DNA of 64,000 bases, taken from contig NZ_CP082923.1 of assembly GCF_019931575.1 (NCBI RefSeq), positions 1,612,001 through 1,676,000 of the forward strand. Direction: 5' to 3'. Positions 60,948 to 64,000 of the stretch are shown here, one piece after another (position 1 is the stretch's first letter; each line of letters starts with the position of its first letter). The notes beneath the pieces were generated by a model. It saw nothing but the letters and a program-made list of their open reading frames with translations, made no database searches and had not been told where the DNA came from. This DNA comes from Caulobacter segnis (GTDB taxonomy: Bacteria; Pseudomonadota; Alphaproteobacteria; Caulobacterales; Caulobacteraceae). Position numbers and translations under genes: made by a program.

Positions 60948-61403
60948 TTAGGCGGCGTCGCCGATGCGGGCTTGCAGCTGGGCCTTGGCGGCGCGGACCG
61001 TGTCGGTCACGCAGGCCTGGTAGCTGACGACGCTGAAGTTCGGCTGGGCGCGGCAGACCGTGGCGGCGGCCGTGCGGATTTCGGCGTGGATCTGGTCGCG
61101 GGTCTTGCCCTTCAGCGAGATGCGGACGACCGAGACGGTGTCGGTGGCCGGAGCCTTGCCGGCTTCACGGGTGCGCAGGATCGAGGCCAGCTGGCGGTGG
61201 GCGCTCATCAGGGCGCCGTCGATGCAGTCCTGGCCGCCATTGCCGGCGCAGACCGAGGCGGCGGCCGACTTCAGCTCGTTTTCGATCTGAACCGAGTTCT
61301 TGCCCGAGATCGAGACGCGCACTTCGGCGGCGGTCTTGGCGCTGGCCGGAACGGCGACAGCGGCGGCGATGGCGAGGGCGGCGAAAGCGGCGAACGTCTT
61401 CAT
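60948..61403 (-). CDS. Exported UrcA-like protein with an internal duplication
   Basis: A 151-residue protein with a signal peptide (about residues 1-22). The mature chain holds two similar units of about 50 residues: one from EVRVSISGKNSVQIENELKS and one from VVRISLKGKTRDQIHAEIRT, each with a Cys pair (C-x7-C in the first, C-x13-C in the second) after an AAA(S/T)VC motif. UrcA-type proteins usually have one such unit. Start at ATG of MKTFAAF. The longer frame lacks a signal. Confidence 0.75.
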   Translation of the reverse strand: MKTFAAFAALAIAAAVAVPASAKTAAEVRVSISGKNSVQIENELKSAAASVCAGNGGQDCIDGALMSAHRQLASILRTREAGKAPATDTVSVVRISLKGKTRDQIHAEIRTAAATVCRAQPNFSVVSYQACVTDTVRAAKAQLQARIGDAA

Positions 61404-61772
61404 GGTTTGGGTAGTCCTGTCTATATCGGGGAGGGCCTGGATGGCCGCTGAAAAGGACGCGTACTGAATTGGGCGCGGCTTTTCCGTCATCGGGATTAAG
61501 CCCGCGTGTGGAAGCGCGCCTAATCGCCGTTAACAGTTGGGTATTTCGTGTCGTTTGGCCTCTAGGCGGGCAATAAGGCGCCTTTTCGACCCTCGTGATC
61601 CGGTCGCACCGTTCGAATTTCGCCGATTTCGAGCAATGCGACGCTGGCGATCGCTCCCCCGCTCGGGATCACGAAGCCGTGGAGAGCCCGGCGGGCCGTC
61701 CGGAAAGCTTGGCGCCCCCGCCGACGCGCCTTAGAGAGGGCGTTTCTCCTACCTCTCCCGAGCTAGCGTTCG
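61404..61772. other. Intergenic region between the UrcA-like gene and serS
   Basis: 369 bases with divergent promoters, one for each flanking gene. It contains a small GCCC-GGC-GGGC hairpin near 61686-61696 and an A+T-richer stretch near 61490-61560. No riboswitch, tRNA or ORF with a ribosome-binding site is seen. No -35/-10 pair is clear enough to call. Confidence 0.45.
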
Positions 61773-63068
61773 ATGCACGACATCAAGGCCATCCGCGACA
61801 ATCCCGAAGCTTTCGACCGCCACTGGTCGGCCAAGGGGCGGTCGGGCGCGGCCGCCGAGGCCGTCAAGCTTGACGCCCAGCTGCGCGCGGCCCAGACGGC
61901 GCTGCAGGAAGCCCAGGCCAAGCGCAACGAGAGCTCGAAGCTGATCGGTATGGCCAAGGCCAAGAAGGACGAGGCCGAGGCTGCCCGCCTGATGGCCGAG
62001 GTCGAGGCGCTGAAAGGCGTCATGGCGACCGCCGCCGAAGAGGAAGGCCTCGTCGGCGGCAAGCTGAAGGACCTGCTGGCCAGCCTGCCGAACATGCCCG
62101 CGCCGGAGGTTCCGGCGGGCGAGGACGAGCACGGCAATGTCGAGCAGCGCAGCTGGGGCGACGCCAAGGCTCTGCCGGCCGGCAAGCTGAACGCGCCCAA
62201 GGACCACGTCGACCTGGGCGCGGCCCTCGGCGGCATGGACTTCGAAGCCGCCGCCCGCATGAGCGGCGCGCGCTTCGTGGTGCTCAAGAAGGAGATCGCC
62301 CGCCTGGAGCGCGCGATCGGCCAGTTCATGCTGGACCTGCAGACGGTCGAGCACGGCTACACCGAGATCAGCCCGCCGCTGCTGGTGCGCGACGAGGCGC
62401 TGTTCGGCACCGGCCAGCTGCCGAAGTTCGCCGATGACCTGTTCCACACCACCGACGAGCGCTGGCTGATCCCGACCGCCGAGGTTTCGCTGACCAACAT
62501 CGTCCGCGAGCAGCTGGTGGCCGAGGAAGAGCTGCCAATGCGCCTGACGGCCCTGACGCCGTCGTTCCGCGCCGAGGCCGGTTCGGCAGGCCGGGACACG
62601 CGCGGCATGATCCGCCAGCACCAGTTCTACAAGGTCGAGCTGGTTTCGATCACCACGCCCGACCAGTCGGACGCCGAGCATGAGCGCATGGTCGAGTGCG
62701 CCGAGGCCGTGCTGAAGAAGCTGGAGCTGCCGTTCCGCACCATGCTGCTGTGCACCGGCGACATGGGCTTCGGCGCCCGCAAGACCTACGACCTCGAGGT
62801 CTGGCTGCCGTCGCAAGACATGTATCGCGAGATCAGCTCGTGCTCGAACTGCGGCGACTTCCAGGCCCGCCGCATGGAGGCCCGCTACCGCAAGACCGGC
62901 GAGAAGGGCGGCCACTTCGTCCACACCCTGAACGGCTCGGGCTTGGCCGTCGGCCGCACCCTGGTGGCCGTGCTGGAGAACTACCAGGACGAGGCCGGCC
63001 GCATCCACATCCCGGCCGCGCTGCAGCCCTATATGGGCGGCGTGACGCACATCGGGGGCGCTGCGTGA
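61773..63068 (+). CDS. serS: Serine--tRNA ligase
   Basis: A 431-residue class II aminoacyl-tRNA synthetase. The N-terminal long antiparallel coiled coil (about residues 30-110) clamps tRNA-Ser. Motif 2 is [21 protein letters not shown] and motif 3 is near [20 protein letters not shown] zinc-less catalytic core. The stop codon overlaps the GTG start of surE, so serS-surE-pcm are coupled. Confidence 0.97.
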   Translation: MHDIKAIRDNPEAFDRHWSAKGRSGAAAEAVKLDAQLRAAQTALQEAQAKRNESSKLIGMAKAKKDEAEAARLMAEVEALKGVMATAAEEEGLVGGKLKDLLASLPNMPAPEVPAGEDEHGNVEQRSWGDAKALPAGKLNAPKDHVDLGAALGGMDFEAAARMSGARFVVLKKEIARLERAIGQFMLDLQTVEHGYTEISPPLLVRDEALFGTGQLPKFADDLFHTTDERWLIPTAEVSLTNIVREQLVAEEELPMRLTALTPSFRAEAGSAGRDTRGMIRQHQFYKVELVSITTPDQSDAEHERMVECAEAVLKKLELPFRTMLLCTGDMGFGARKTYDLEVWLPSQDMYREISSCSNCGDFQARRMEARYRKTGEKGGHFVHTLNGSGLAVGRTLVAVLENYQDEAGRIHIPAALQPYMGGVTHIGGAA

Positions 63069-63856
63069 GGATCCTCCTCACCAACGACGACGGCATCAAC
63101 GCGCCGGGCCTGAAGGCCCTGGAGACGATCGCCCGCGCCCTGAGCGACGACGTCTGGATCTGCGCGCCGGAATACGAGCAGTCGGGGGCCAGCCGGGCCC
63201 TGACCCTGTCTGACCCGATCCGCGTGCGGAAGCTGGACGCCCGCCGCTTCGCCGTCGAGGGCACGCCGACCGACTGCGTGATGATGGCCGTGCAGCAGCT
63301 GATCGACGGTCCCCAGCCGGATCTGGTGCTGTCGGGCGTCAATCGCGGCCAGAACCTCGCCGAGGACGTGACCCTGTCGGGCACCGTGGCCGGCGCGATC
63401 GAGGGCATGGCCCACGGCATCCCGTCGATCGCCCTGTCGCAGACCATGACCTTCTTCCACGAGGAGATCGTCGCCCACTGGGAGACGGCCGAGCATTTCG
63501 GCCCCGGCATCGTCCGCCGCCTGCTGGAGGTGGGCTGGCCCGCCGACGTGGTGATGAACGTCAACTTCCCGGCTCTGGCGCCCGAGAAGGTCACCGAGGT
63601 CGAGGTCACCCGCCAAGGTTTCCGCGACGGCCTGCTGCGCAACATGGAAAAGCGCACCGACCTGCGCGGCCGCGACTACTACTGGATGGGCTTCTCGGCC
63701 AAGGCGTCGGAGCCGGCCGAGGGCACCGACCTGCGCGCCATCTACGAGGGCCGCATCTCGGTCACGCCGCTGCACATCGACCTGACGCACCATGAGACCG
63801 TCCACGCGTTGAAGGGCGTGCTGGGAGGCGCTCCGCCCAAGGTGAAGGACGCATGA
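63065..63856 (+). CDS. surE: 5'/3'-nucleotidase SurE
   Basis: A 263-residue metal-dependent phosphatase acting on nucleoside monophosphates, linked to survival in stationary phase. The NDDG metal-binding motif is at residues 7-10 (D8, D9), with SGAS near 39-42 and SGVNRGQN near 95. Starts with GTG at 63065 within the serS stop and overlaps pcm by 4 bases. Confidence 0.95.
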   Translation: MRILLTNDDGINAPGLKALETIARALSDDVWICAPEYEQSGASRALTLSDPIRVRKLDARRFAVEGTPTDCVMMAVQQLIDGPQPDLVLSGVNRGQNLAEDVTLSGTVAGAIEGMAHGIPSIALSQTMTFFHEEIVAHWETAEHFGPGIVRRLLEVGWPADVVMNVNFPALAPEKVTEVEVTRQGFRDGLLRNMEKRTDLRGRDYYWMGFSAKASEPAEGTDLRAIYEGRISVTPLHIDLTHHETVHALKGVLGGAPPKVKDA

Positions 63857-64000
63857 GCGGACGGACGACCAAGGCCGCCGAGAACGCCAAGGCCGACCTG
63901 CCGCGCCTGATGCAGGCCCTGCGCGACCAGGGGGTGACCGATCCTCAGGTGCTGAAGGCCATCGAGACCACGCCGCGCGACCTGTTCACGCCCGACCTGT
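63853..64000 (+). CDS. pcm: Protein-L-isoaspartate O-methyltransferase, 3'-truncated
   Basis: Only the first 49 codons are in the window. They match the N terminus of Pcm: [27 protein letters not shown]. The enzyme methylates damaged isoaspartyl residues for repair. The ATG overlaps the surE stop, and the surE-pcm pair is common. The methyltransferase domain lies beyond the edge. Confidence 0.9.
   Translation, partial: MSGRTTKAAENAKADLPRLMQALRDQGVTDPQVLKAIETTPRDLFTPDL

Overview
The window is GC-rich (roughly two thirds G+C), densely coded chromosomal DNA from an alphaproteobacterium, almost certainly a Caulobacter. The strongest marker is a full-length podJ (polar organelle development protein, 974 codons before the stop) preceded by a cluster of GANTC (CcrM) sites. 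A TonB-dependent receptor, a Tat-exported PL10-type pectate lyase, a stand-alone OpgH and the scpAB-tatABC-serS-surE-pcm gene order fit the same assignment. I see no prophage, insertion sequence, CRISPR array, rRNA or tRNA. The window cuts pyruvate kinase at the left edge and pcm at the right edge.

Layout. 1-7.4 kb: end of pyruvate kinase, a Crp/Fnr-type regulator, a three-gene acyl-CoA catabolic operon on the minus strand (two acyl-CoA dehydrogenases around a DsbA-fold isomerase), and a synthase-only MprF-type lipid aminoacyltransferase. 7.4-12.8 kb: podJ with its promoter region, then a TSUP transporter, a TIGR02186-type protein and a DUF3429 protein. 12.8-18.8 kb: a DNA-repair divergon, with the ligase-associated Lhr helicase and PdeM phosphoesterase on the minus strand and an iron-sulfur DinG-like helicase on the plus strand, and a candidate LexA box between them. 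18.8-27.2 kb: small exported and hypothetical proteins, a sulfotransferase-like protein, pectate lyase with a LacI-like operator, a D-cysteine desulfhydrase/aspartate racemase pair, a TPR protein, a zinc metallopeptidase and an exported RidA.

27.2-38.9 kb: TPP riboswitch and thiC, a nitroreductase-like lipoprotein, an S41-like protease, a DUF1428 protein, a TonB-dependent receptor with a Gly/Pro-rich insertion, a GIY-YIG/DUF2239 pair behind an unusual repeated GGGTAA element, ThuA, VOC and PepSY-like proteins. 38.9-53.5 kb: a stress-type SDR with a candidate EcfG promoter, MATE transporter, OpgH glucosyltransferase, a CusF-like lipoprotein, NADP-dependent oxidoreductase, Gfo/Idh/MocA oxidoreductase, LysE and Kup transporters, two Caulobacter-type hypotheticals, exonuclease III, a CDF-type transporter and an ErpA-like A-type carrier.

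53.5-64 kb is a largely co-directional housekeeping block: dGTPase, then a translationally coupled SPOR-nagZ-scpA-scpB run (division/peptidoglycan recycling/chromosome condensation), a perfect 32-bp intergenic inverted repeat, tatA-tatB-tatC, an internally duplicated UrcA-like secreted protein, and serS-surE-pcm. Overall this is core chromosome, not an accessory island. The points worth following are regulatory elements (podJ GANTC cluster, GGGTAA element, LexA, EcfG and LacI-like sites) and several odd proteins. I did not find convincing evidence of a wholly new multi-gene system.
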